64,000 nucleotides of DNA from contig QUOL01000003.1 in NCBI GenBank assembly GCA_009761415.1, positions 1,178,001-1,242,000 on the forward strand, given 5' to 3'. Both the position numbers and the translations under genes were made by a program. A model generated the notes under the pieces. It searched no databases and was not told the origin of the DNA. It was given only the letters and a program-made list of their open reading frames with translations. The stretch comes from Sarcomyxa edulis. Lineage: Eukaryota; Basidiomycota; Agaricomycetes; Agaricales; Mycenaceae. Numbering within the stretch: the first letter of the stretch is position 1; the number at the start of each line of letters is the position of its first letter. This document shows, in pieces, positions 50,027-64,000 of this stretch.

Positions 50027-51694
50027 CTTGTCGTCGAAAGAGTGGAAGCAACGAAGGAGACGCTTTTGAGAGAATTTATGTTTCGACCACACAGCGTCAA
50101 ACATCACATGATCTCGATCGCGCGACGCGTCCAAATTTCATGTCAAGTTGTCGGAAGCTTTTTTGACGCGTGTACATGTAAAGTTCAAGCAGATCGAACA
50201 AGAACAGCCTTCGGTGATTCTCTGATAGTAGGTACAGGTAGACAGGATCTGCTGGTCACTTATGTTTGACTGAACTGGTCTCACGTCAGAAAGACCCACT
50301 TCGCAGATAACTACCTAGATGGTACCGATGTCGACAGAGGCTTTATTGAAGCATGCTTTGCGGGCATACCAGGAGACCACTTGAAGCTCACAGCTGTGTA
50401 CTTGCTGAGTCGATAGTAAAGTTCAGAAATCACTGGTGTTGACCGGGTATATAAGGCTCAGCTCCTTCCAAATGAACTAACTCTGAACGCAGGTTCGTCG
50501 TAATCATGATCCATAGAGTCTTACTTGTACCTTGGGACGATACGTGTATATCGGTAGTGGAACTTCAGACCTACTTATCGGCACCAGATCAAGATTCGTT
50601 AAGCTGAAGGTACGGTGGCGTTCCCTAGTTATCCCGCGCACAACGTCCTAAGCTATAACAATGATATATGTATAGATATATCAGCGTCAGTAATAAGGCG
50701 ACCACGGTGCTGATCAATCGACGGCTCTAGAGTGAAGCGAGTCGTCAAATGGGTTCTGAGAATCGTTATCTCAGAACAGTAACAGCACCACCGTTTCGCA
50801 ACTCAAACAAGAGCGATATATACGATATAAAGAGGTTGGAAAGAGGGTGACTTTGAGGTGCCACTGGCCAGTGGCAAGTCAGGTATTTGGTAAGATCAGT
50901 GGAAGCAAATACGGGCCCCCGCGACCTCTGTCACGTTGCTGTCACGGTCAGAGCAAGGTCAGAGAGTCTCTCACATCGACAACGTTCGTCTCTTCATGGC
51001 TGGGTCACACCGTATGTCTCTCTCTCCCTTCTACTTTGACATCTGACTACATTCGTTTCGTATCAGCTTCCGGATTTAATCCCCATCTCCCGGGTTTCAA
51101 ACACAATTTCCTCTCCAAAGCCATCGGTGCAACCATGTGGTTCTTCATCTTCTACCGGGCACGGTGCGCACTTTCTATTGTGACTTGGGTTGTCTTTTGT
51201 TGAACAGCTTCAACAGGAAAGATGGTGGAAAGCTCCTAGTAAGAACATCCGGCAGATGGAATAGATTCTTTCAGGTGCTGACTTTTGATTCTAGGGCCAA
51301 CATCCTTGGGAAGGGCACGGGCACGGGCACGCTGCGCACGAAGCGCACCATTGATATACCAATACCCATACCATTGTAATATATTCTACCCAGCTAGAAA
51401 GATTGAGGTAGTGGAGCACTTCAGCTCGTCTTTCGATTTGGAACTCGAGGAGCATCCGAGAGTCCTAGAGATATATGTCCTCTCGGTGCTTGGAAATAAG
51501 TAGCGCTCTGCAATACAAGCAGAAGCATAGTTTCATGAGTCTGTCTTAGTCGAGAATGAGCGAGGATTCTGCGTAAACCCATGAAGCACAGTTTGACAAG
51601 ATTTGGCACTCATAATATTCTTTCTTTTCTCTGCATGTCTCTCAGAACGCACCTGCAAGCTCATAAATACCCTGGGTGCCCTGTCTAACTACCC
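50027..51694. other. Intergenic region, divergent starts
   Basis: About 1.67 kb upstream of two divergent genes. No gene motif found; short open frames around 50847-51600 do not splice into anything recognisable. A short GGGCAC triplet repeat lies near 51314-51331. Confidence 0.45.
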
Positions 51695-53632
51695 ATGTTT
51701 CGCCGAACTCGCCTTCCTGTCACTGTCTTGCGAACTTTCTGGGTCCTCGCTGTCGTCTGGTACGAGTTGCTGGTCTTTTTCTACCATGTAGACAAATGTT
51801 CGTGGCCAGACGATGCTTTCACACCTGTGCGTCCCATTTTGTGCCCATCTCATACAATTCACTCCCTAGAAGCTGACTTGACTTGTACACAAGTAGTCAG
51901 AGCCCGATTTCTCGAATGAACGCTTTCACAAGTTATCACCACATCATGTTCTCTTAGTAGCGGACCCACAGATCCTAGACCGGCATTCGTATCCTGGCCG
52001 TCCCCATCTCCTCACCCTAGTATCGCAGTGGGTAGTAGATCTGAACCTACGCAAAAGTTGGCGAGCGGCACTGCGGATGCAACCTGACGTCGTGGTGTTT
52101 CTCGGAGACATGATGGATAATGGCCGGTACGCCATCTCAGACAGCGAGTAAGCAGACTGTACTCTCGGTCCCACTCCGCAAACCAATCCGTTTCAGGTAC
52201 GAAGCGTACTATCAGCGATTCAAGAGCATCTTCAAATTAGACCCCTCCATTCCAGTGTACTACATTCCTGGAAACCACGACACCGGGTATGCATCTTTTC
52301 CACACATGTATGAAAATACGACTCTGACGCATTGGACACTCATAGATTAGGTCCATCCTCGACGTTCTCACCGGAAGCTCGATCCCGCTATATCTCCCAT
52401 TTTGGGCCGCTCAATCGTGTTGTCTCCATCGCCAATCATACAGTTGTTCTCTTGGATGCTCCTACTTTTGTGGATGAGGATTACCTACGTACCGGGAGTA
52501 GCAGGAGCTATAGTCAGTGGGACCCGATCAAGGGCGGGACAGCCGAGTTTATAAAAGCATTTCCAAAACGTGAGCTGACAGCACCAACAATTGCAGGATG
52601 CTGATTTCTGTTACTCCAGATCATGATCGATCAGGTCCAGTCGTCCTCTTCAGTCATGTTCCTCTGTCAAGGCCAGACGGGACTTCCTGCGGACCTCTAA
52701 GGGAAAGAGGGACCATCCGTAGGGGTGTGGGTCTTGGCTATCAAAACACTCTAGGAAAACATGCCACAAGCTTTCTGCTTGATAGTATTCAGCCTTCTGT
52801 CATCTTTAGGTTCGCATTTTGAATGTCACCTTCGCTGAAGACCGATCCTGAGCTGATGCGTCTGTTCTAAAATAGTGGCGATGATCATGATTACTGCGAA
52901 TACGTCCACATCATGGACTCTCCAGAAGGGTCAACTGGAGTGCGAGAAGTCACAGTCAAGTCAATTTCTATGGCGATGGGTATCAGGCGGCCTGGCTTTC
53001 AACTGCTGTCCCTTGTTCCTCCGTCTTCAGGCGTTCGCAAGTTGCATGCAGATGCACCATGTCTTCTACCAGATCAACTAGGCATATATCTATCGGCGTA
53101 CATTCCCCTTCTGGTTCTATCCCTCTTGATTCTCCTCATATCCAACGTCTTACGTGTCCGAACCTCTCCTCAACAACCTCGTCCTCGAGAATCCCTCACT
53201 CGCGCTGAGGATGGTGAGAATAGCGGGATCTCCTCCGCTGCATCCCCCAATCGAGAGATCCGCGCACGTCTCGAAGCGGACATGGACAGCGAAGATCAGT
53301 TTGACGGAACGGAGTTTTCCGAAAAGATGGCATCTTCATCACCTCTTCCTCCGCCCGTATCTGCATTCACTTCTCCCACCAGCATTCGATCTCATTCTTC
53401 TCTGTCCTGGTCCTTCGAACTATGGGGCCGTCGTCGTCGGATAACAATCGGGCCTGACTCGTGCATGACACTTGGCCAGAATCTGGTTTCTCTAGTTTCA
53501 AGTTGCGGGACTCAGACTCAGAGGACTCACAGAGGGTTGACAGGCGGATTCGTTCATGACGTGTTGCATGTAGTTGGATTCCCCTTGGGCATGTTTGCAC
53601 TCATTGCTATATGGATGTTCAACGATGGGTAA
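51695..53632 (+). CDS. Cdc1/Ted1-like metallophosphoesterase, copy 2
   Basis: Intact paralog of the minus-strand gene at 33693-35853. Start at 51695 gives MFRRTRLPVTVLRTFWVLAV, a signal-anchor helix. Motifs in order: ADPQILDR (metal ligand D), DVVVFLGDMMDNGR (GDM), YYIPGNHDTG with the catalytic His rebuilt across a splice, GPSSTFSPEARSRYISHFGP, VVLFSHVPLSRPD, CGPLRERGTIRRGVGLGYQN and GDDHDYCEYVH. The C-terminal half has a helix near 53090-53140 (IYLSAYIPLLVLSLLILLIS) and a last helix (FPLGMFALIAIWMFND) at 53632. All metal-binding residues expected for the family are present. Likely acts on GPI-anchor ethanolamine phosphate or an ER lipid step, by analogy with yeast Ted1. Confidence 0.85.
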
Positions 53633-54192
53633 TGCATTGCTACTTGTTTTCGCATTGTCTCAGATAGACTGCGCGCCTATCACGTTCTTTCTCGCAAAGA
53701 TTACGATTTATAGTCAAATGCCAATGCTTAACTCCGGTGAGTCCGGAAAATCTGGCCTGGAATGATTGCTGATCAAGTCTCCAGAGTCCGAACGTTCAAC
53801 TTCAACACTCCGCAGCCCCTTCATCTTTGGACTCAAGGTTCAATCTTTCCTAAAACTGTATTCCTGAACTTTGCAAGTATTCCAGTTTCTCGGTCAATCT
53901 GTCGTGGTAAGCTCTAGTGTTCGCCCAGTGTGAAAGTCTTTCACGAATGGGGGTGGCCGGTCTTCCACGCGGCCTCTGTATTTTGCGTGTATTTCACACA
54001 TATACCCTCGCAGTACTCACGTGATCATGGAACCGAAAGATCCAACTCAGCGACTGATTCCTGCTCAGAGGCGTCAAAGAGTCAAGACGCTCAACAGTCC
54101 GCAGCCGATATATTATGACTCGACGACTAGCCTGTGTGGTTTACTCTCAATTTCACCCCAAGTAGCACTTAGCCAGCGACCTCTGTCTAACA
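53633..54192. other. Intergenic, metallophosphoesterase 3' end to arrestin-like gene
   Basis: 560 bases with no recognisable gene. The arrestin-like start could lie further upstream, since an open frame near 54009-54118 is not ruled out. Confidence 0.4.
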
Positions 54193-55708
54193 ATGCCATC
54201 TACGTCCTTACCGCGTTATTCGACTTCACCAGCCCCCTCTTACGCTTCGCTGCCCTCATTCAGGGAAGAAACTCTGGCTTATAGTCCACGAACCAGTCGC
54301 TCAGCTTCTCCGTTTACTGGGAATTTCATCAAACAATGGCGATCTGTGACTCTTATATTGAAAGATCAAGACTCTACAACCGAAACCCCGATATACAGTC
54401 GTAATTCCATCATAAGAGGAGAAATCGGTCTGAATGACTGCGAAAATGTACTTTCTGTGGTAGTACAGGTGTGTCGAGTATCTTTTTTTCCGATCTTCAC
54501 GCGTCTAACCTCTCGACTCCTGTACAGCTTGATGGCCTGATGTGCTTAGCAAGTTCAGAAGGCGGCTCTAGTGCGACAGTACTTGCGGCTAACAAACACA
54601 CCCTATGGGAGCGCCACAACTCGCAGAATGAGAAATGTCCAACTCTCATGCCATTCTCACTTCAATTCCCTCCTACCTACACATACGAAGACCAGACGCG
54701 AAAACTACCGCCTTCATTTGAAGCTATATTCCTGGATACAAGCAGTGTCTTCGTCAAATGCACATACAACCTGACCATTGTTATCACAAAACTCCGTCAT
54801 CGCAGGCTCTCTTTTCTGACAACGTCAAAACCGTGAGCATATTCTTCTTGTGATGCGTGGCTGGTATTGAAGACCCATTGTGACCTCACAGGAGAAGGAT
54901 TCGAATAAACTACTGCCCTCGGAGTCGACCAAATCGACCCATCTTACCCATAAATCCTCTCCTCTCCGCCGTCAAATCATCTCCCGAAGAATGCTTCCAA
55001 CTCAACTATACTCTAAAACCTCGACCAAGATCATCTGCCCAGCCTCTTCATTGTCAAGTTCGTATTTCAAGCATTTCTCGCAATACATATATAGCTGATA
55101 AACGGACTAGTTTTTCATTCCTTCGGTTCAGGTCTTTGGTCTCAAAGACGTCATACCCTTTCATATCCAGATATCCGGTCCAGTATCCTCACTATGCGCG
55201 TTTTTCTCTTCAAAGTCTGCTTCATCAGAATCGACTTCAGCATCGTCATCACAAAATTCCGGACACACTTCACAAAAGCCTGAGAAACAGGTGATCCGCG
55301 TTTGTCTCATCCGTATCGTCCATGTGAGAATCAATGGCAAGAGGGCTTCACGGAACCTTCATATCGGTGAGGGTATCATCAGAGCTCTTCCACCACCCGC
55401 ACCCGCGATCCATGACTCTGACGCGGGAGGGCAAGAAGAGACTCTCGATTGGGAAGGAGAAATCAAATGCAACGAGGATGTTGCTTCAGTTGGGTTCAGT
55501 ACTCCGAATCTGATGGTGAAGGTCAGTGGCCATGGTGTTCCCTTTCTCGTTGTCGCTCTAAATTAATTTCCATCAGGATTACATCGTACTTGCCTTGAGA
55601 CCGCCTAATCTTCGAACATCACCCTTCTCCGAGCTTGAATATTTGCACCCCATTAAACTCGTAACAGACCCTTGGTCCGATTCGGAGGTGCACCCCGATG
55701 AGACTTAG
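54193..55708 (+). CDS. Arrestin-like domain protein
   Basis: Predicted arrestin-fold protein, a class that links membrane proteins to ubiquitin ligases in fungi. Start at 54193 gives MPSTSLPRYSTSPAPSYASL. The N-terminal part has WRSVTLILKDQDSTTETPIY and IIRGEIGLNDCENVLSVVVQ, typical beta-sandwich edges. Then come LPFSLQFPPTYTYEDQTRKL-type segments and VFVKCTYNLTIVITKLR. The second domain begins near KDVIPFHIQISGPVSSLCAF and continues to VIRVCLIRIVHVRING, then DYIVLALRPPNLRTSPFSEL. It ends at TAG 55708. About 430 residues in some six exons. The fold assignment rests on pattern; no PPxY motif is clear. Partner and function are unknown. Confidence 0.65.
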
Positions 55709-56578
55709 GTGAAACGTGAAGGATCGAGGGATCGATATAGCTTACAGCCCTGGGATACATAAATCACTGTACGCGATTTCTTTGCCTGTATATGAGGATC
55801 CTTGCAGATGACCATTCATGATTTATCAGACACTGCGCTTACTATGCTGGAGGACTCGGATGTTAGATCTTTGCCACTTTGCCAAGGGGTTCCTCTCATT
55901 GGTTGCCTTTTCAAAGGAACCAATGGGAGAAACCGTGGACCTGCTTTAATCCAAGGATCGGCTGGACCGAAACAAGAAGTGCAGTTTCTAACAAGTCTCT
56001 AAGTAGTTGCTTCAGCTAGAAGAGATGTATTTTGAACTCGTCTTACTCTTATGTACTCAAGTACTCTTTGAAATTTCATCGAGATACGTCGGCTATCTGG
56101 CACATTCACATCCGACTTGCTTGCCTAGAGATTCAATCATATAACACTTCAGTAGGCTTTAGATCGATAGACTTCAAGCTTTGTCTTCATCTAATCTCAC
56201 GTCCTGTTATCTATCGGCTTATGGCGTTTCGCGAGTCTTCTACAGTGTTGGTTCCTCAGGCATGACTGGTCTGGACCTTGCTGTATATATAAAGGGGACA
56301 AGTGGTGTGTTATCGCGTCGACGGTATAAATACGCCACCCTCCTTACTTGAGCCGACAGGCGTCGCGGAAGACGCGTCTCGCCGCCACATGGCACCAATA
56401 GGATATAGCCGCAACTCTCCACCGGAAGTCCAACTTCAAAGCAAGAATCAACCACGCAGACAGAGGTAGACATCGACTGACAGCTTGAGGCCCCAGGGGG
56501 AGACTGAGTGACACGTCGGACATATAGCGCGTTAGCCATCGGCACCGGGCGTTTCGACGGGGAAACGAGACCGGCTTG

Positions 56579-56633
56579 TCGCGAAGGGCTATCGCGAAGG
56601 GGCCATCGTGAAGGACTATCTCAAGGGGGTGCT
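56579..56633. repeat. Imperfect tandem repeat, about 13-14 base unit
   Basis: Four imperfect units resembling TCGCGAAGGGCTA / TCGCGAAGGGGCCA / TCGTGAAGGACTA / TCTCAAGGGGGTG follow one another. No function is known. Confidence 0.5.
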
Positions 56634-56810
56634 CCAGGCCGTAGCCACGTCGACAGCATCGCTCACGCGCGTTTACCAGGGGACCTTATAGCAACGTTGT
56701 GGAGCATATGGGTCGAACGGAAGAATTGGGATGAAGAAGGTGAGATTGATGGAACCTTGATAGGACACCCCATATGAACTCGGAAGCGCTGATTTACAGT
56801 CGGAAGGGTC

Positions 56811-56817
56811 TATAAAG
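56811..56817 (+). promoter_or_regulatory. TATA box of UDP-glucose pyrophosphorylase copy 1
   Basis: TATAAAG lies about 60 bases before the first ATG of the transcript (56877). Confidence 0.45.
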
Positions 56818-57223
56818 AGCGGGATTGAAAAATATATTATTTATCCATGAAGAAGTAGATAGCGCACTATCGATTTATGCAAGCACGTTTGTGCACTGAA
56901 GTCGAGTCGCCTTCCCTTTTAACCAGCTCTCTTCGCAATTCTCCAAAGACGCCCCTTCGACTCCAACCACCACCACCTGTTAACAGAAATTCTTGGATTT
57001 CTTGCGAACCTATTCGAGAGGAACCCCAAAGTTTCGAATCAGAACCAGACGACCTTGAAATATACAAGCGTCATCACCGTCCCCGCGCTCCTCTTACCAG
57101 AACTCAATCCGCCCCCCAACTCATCTCAACTAGTACCACAAAACCTATCCATATCCATCAGTTATAGTCAGTATAATCATTCGCTACAACTATACCATCG
57201 CAAGCTAACCATTTAATAGCACC

Positions 57224-59379
<2,156 letters not shown>

Positions 59380-59726
59380 TCTATTCCGCTCCCTCCCTCC
59401 CCAATGACCACCACGCTTTATAATACATGACTGTCGACGGAAGTAGATGCGCATCTTGAGGACTTGATTTACATATATACGACTCGAAAAAAATGATAAG
59501 GGACGATTTATTTTTGTTAATGGCTAGCTACAATTTTTAAAACCTAGTGAATTCTTCTTGCCTTGGGCTCTTATTTCTCTTTAAAATCCAATGCGAATGC
59601 GGGTATAAGTAAGTTATGGCGTCCTCGGAGTTTTTGCTGCACCCTTAAGATATATAGGCGAGTGCCATCGATAAGTGCAGGTTGATTTACAGCAGATTAA
59701 GAGGGTGAAACGTTCGAATCGGGCCT

Positions 59727-61074
59727 TTATGGTTCGCTGCTGGTACTAACGAAAGTGGGGGTGGAGTCTAAGGTCGTTAGCTCCCAGTCTGCGGTAGAAG
59801 TGTTGGTGGCCTGTTCAAGTGTGTACGTCCCATGTACATTGAGAATCAGCCGACAACCCTGTGATTCGGGGTCGATATCTAAGACCGGTCGATAAACTAG
59901 AGCATGACTCACGGAGGACGACAATATTGCTATGAAAAGTCTGGATGGAAACGACCGTGAGTTATCAGTCGAAGATCTTTGAGAGTGTGAGAATGAGCAC
60001 GTACGGAAATAGTATGTGTGCGTATTGAGATGTACCGTGGATAGATATCAGAGTCAAGATAGCTGATTCAATTGGTCAGCGACAACGCAGATGTAGACGC
60101 CACTATCGTTCCTACCTATGAGTCCTGCGAAGACAAAGCTACCATCCCGCGTCAGAAGAAATGGGAGAGGTGTTTGCGCCGAAATATGCCGTAACGTGAT
60201 AATGTATCTGCTCAGTGTGAGCGAAATTATGATGAGTTGAAGGAAAGCCTCCCCAAAGCTATGCGTGGAACGACGTTAAGTGAGACCTTCGAAAAGTAGT
60301 CTGGCAGAGAACGCACCCGAAATAGAGGACTGCCTTTGGTAACTCGCCACTTGGTAGGCATGTAGTTGTAAACCGGAGATAAGGAATTGTGGTAAGACTT
60401 CCGACGATAGTCATAATCAACCGCACTAGCATCATCAAGCACAACAGTATCATTATCCAGCGGCTGCGATCAAACATCGCGTATACTGATGACCTGGTCA
60501 GTGTCAAGAGATATGATTGATAGACATGCAAGGCACTTACTGCGAAGTATAAGAACAATATTGACACCCACTAAAAGGCTGTAAGAAGTCACAATCTGGT
60601 ATACATACAAGGCTCTACAAGTATGTGCCGGGATTGGGAACATCGGATTGAGCGTGCGAGCGATAAGTTCGTTCATTCTGGGAGAGACGAGACGATCGAT
60701 TGAGCTCCATTATGCCAAGATGTATGGCAAAATTTATGGCAAAACGTACGCCTGGACCGACAATCCAAAATATCTCAAAAAATAATACAGAAACTTAACG
60801 AGTGGCTTGACGGGTTTCCTGAGTGGATTCGAGGGTCATTTAGAGAAAGTACGAAGATCGAATACAAGGCTTACTCACTGCCAAATGCGAACCTCGTCAT
60901 TGAAGCAGATAAGAGTCTCCCACAAACAGAATGTCAGGCCAATTACTGGTCGAGCAATAAGAACTTCGTCTGCATGTCGAAGGCATCCTACTCACATGAA
61001 CCGACATGGAGGATATTCATCGAGAACTGGTGCACCGTTATTTCATCGATGCTGTAATTCTTCAGATCCGACAT
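59727..61074 (-). CDS. DUF6533 seven-helix membrane protein
   Basis: Basidiomycete integral membrane protein of the DUF6533 family, possibly a receptor-like 7-TM protein; the role is unknown. Start at 61074 gives MSDLKNYSIDEITVHQFSMN. After a GT..AG splice comes SLIGLTFCLWETLICFNDEV then RIWQKPVKPLVKFLYYFLRY (family signature: E-V-R-x-I-W and K-F-L-Y-x-F-x-R-Y). Further helices: LYVYQIVTSYSLLVGVNIVL, then VYAMFDRSRWIMILLCLMML and RLIMTIVGSL. The C-terminal exon (SHALVYRPVLDIDPESQGCR then LILNVHGTYTL) carries the CRLILN motif typical of the family end and finishes at 59727. The 3' exons and middle part near 59930-60240 are not fully resolved. It lies between the two convergent UGP genes. Confidence 0.7.
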
Positions 61075-61374
61075 GCTTTTAGAGTTTTAAGGAGCGTACG
61101 CGTGCAGAGGGGAGTCAACCTACAGCCCGTGCTCGCAGACAATATATAGTCTGGGGACGTTCGAGTATACGGCAAGGAACCTGAGTGGCGCCGCAGCTCA
61201 TTTATGTAGGACAAGCCGGAAGGTTGGAATGCATGAAAAGACATAATCGATCGGTTGCAGTAGGGATGTTTTGGTTCGTGTGTCCTAGAGTCAACAAGCG
61301 CTCGCATATTTACGTGGGACCTTGTTTTCTGGAATAAGATCTAACTTTAGACAGCCCGAAATTAACGCATATCA

Positions 61375-63796
<2,422 letters not shown>

Positions 63797-64000
63797 CGGA
63801 GGATAAGACGGCAAAGTCAACGAGACAGGTGAGTTTAAAAGCATAGCTGTTTCCGTCAACCTGGGTGTGATACTGCGCAAGCACAAGGACGCACCATGGC
63901 AGACACGCCCCTAGTGCGAGGATGCCTGATGTTCAATAGATCCATCGCGTTAAATGTTCCAAGTTGACGAACGTTCGTATTAGATACGAAGAGCCGAGAT
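63797..64000. other. Upstream of UGP copy 2
   Basis: The promoter or leader side of UGP copy 2 at the window edge. A short frame starting at minus 63952 (MDLLNIRHPRTRGVSAM) could be a 5' exon but cannot be settled within this window. Confidence 0.4.

Larger units (their letters stand above)
55709..56876. other. Intergenic region with short imperfect repeats
   Basis: About 1.2 kb with no recognised gene. A set of imperfect repeats of about 13-14 bases lies at 56579-56633. A TATA element TATAAAG at 56811-56817 lies upstream of the pyrophosphorylase transcript. Confidence 0.45.

Noticed and set aside
56240..56545. Minus-strand 101-codon frame with several cysteines
   Set aside because: No signal peptide, no family pattern, and no conserved start context; considered chance.

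Overview
This is a window of nuclear DNA from a basidiomycete fungus, most likely a mushroom-forming agaricomycete. Genes are dense, lie on both strands, and are cut by many introns of about 50-65 bases with GT..AG ends. The families point the same way: DUF6534 and DUF6533 membrane proteins, a class I-type hydrophobin, an A-T-R adenylate-forming reductase, a plant-like PC-esterase, and several ordinary fungal housekeeping genes. All gene models were read by eye from conserved motifs and splice signals, so the outer limits are firmer than some internal exon edges.

Layout. 0.3-2.6 kb: DUF6534 membrane protein (+). 2.9-4.5 kb: PC-esterase/TBL-like protein (-). 5.0-7.5 kb: 4-coumarate-CoA-ligase-like AMP-forming enzyme (-). 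7.7-9.4 kb: TFIIH subunit SSL1/p44 (-). 10.4-14.6 kb: NRPS-like adenylate-forming reductase (+). 14.8-16.1 kb: alpha/beta hydrolase (-). 16.1-17.8 kb: no intact gene. 17.8-18.8 kb: TPR protein (-). 19.1-20.4 kb: aldo/keto reductase (-). 20.8-23.2 kb: NIPA-type Mg transporter (-). 23.8-25.5 kb: zinc-free medium-chain reductase (+). 25.8-26.5 kb: hydrophobin (-). 28.6-29.4 kb: phenolic acid decarboxylase (+). 29.7-31.0 kb: HEM2 (+). 31.4-32.4 kb: NmrA-like protein (+). 32.6-33.4 kb: FIT lipid-droplet protein (+). 33.7-35.9 kb: Cdc1/Ted1-like metallophosphoesterase, copy 1 (-). 36.1-37.7 kb: BSD-domain protein (-). 38.0-39.6 kb: CPA1 with its upstream peptide ORF (-). 41.2-45.0 kb: two tandem FAD monooxygenases (+). 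45.2-50.0 kb: large disordered nuclear-type protein (-). 51.7-53.6 kb: metallophosphoesterase, copy 2 (+). 54.2-55.7 kb: arrestin-like protein (+). 57.2-59.4 kb: UDP-glucose pyrophosphorylase copy 1 (+). 59.7-61.1 kb: DUF6533 7-TM protein (-). 61.5-63.8 kb: UDP-glucose pyrophosphorylase copy 2 (-).

How the genes fit together. Housekeeping functions (TFIIH, heme, arginine, UDP-glucose, Mg transport, ER lipid storage) are mixed with an accessory set of aromatic or phenolic enzymes: the CoA-ligase-like enzyme, the carboxylic acid reductase, the phenolic acid decarboxylase, two salicylate-hydroxylase-like monooxygenases and several reductases. That set would suit a wood- or litter-associated fungus but is not one obvious cluster. 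The most notable points are: (1) a spliced upstream ORF of CPA1 that resembles the arginine attenuator peptide, with the key Asp codon split by the intron; (2) an apparent 3-base microexon in the phenolic acid decarboxylase gene; (3) a metallophosphoesterase pair in which one copy has lost two catalytic histidines; (4) an inverted pair of intact UDP-glucose pyrophosphorylase genes flanking a 7-TM protein; (5) a GC-AG intron in the FIT gene.
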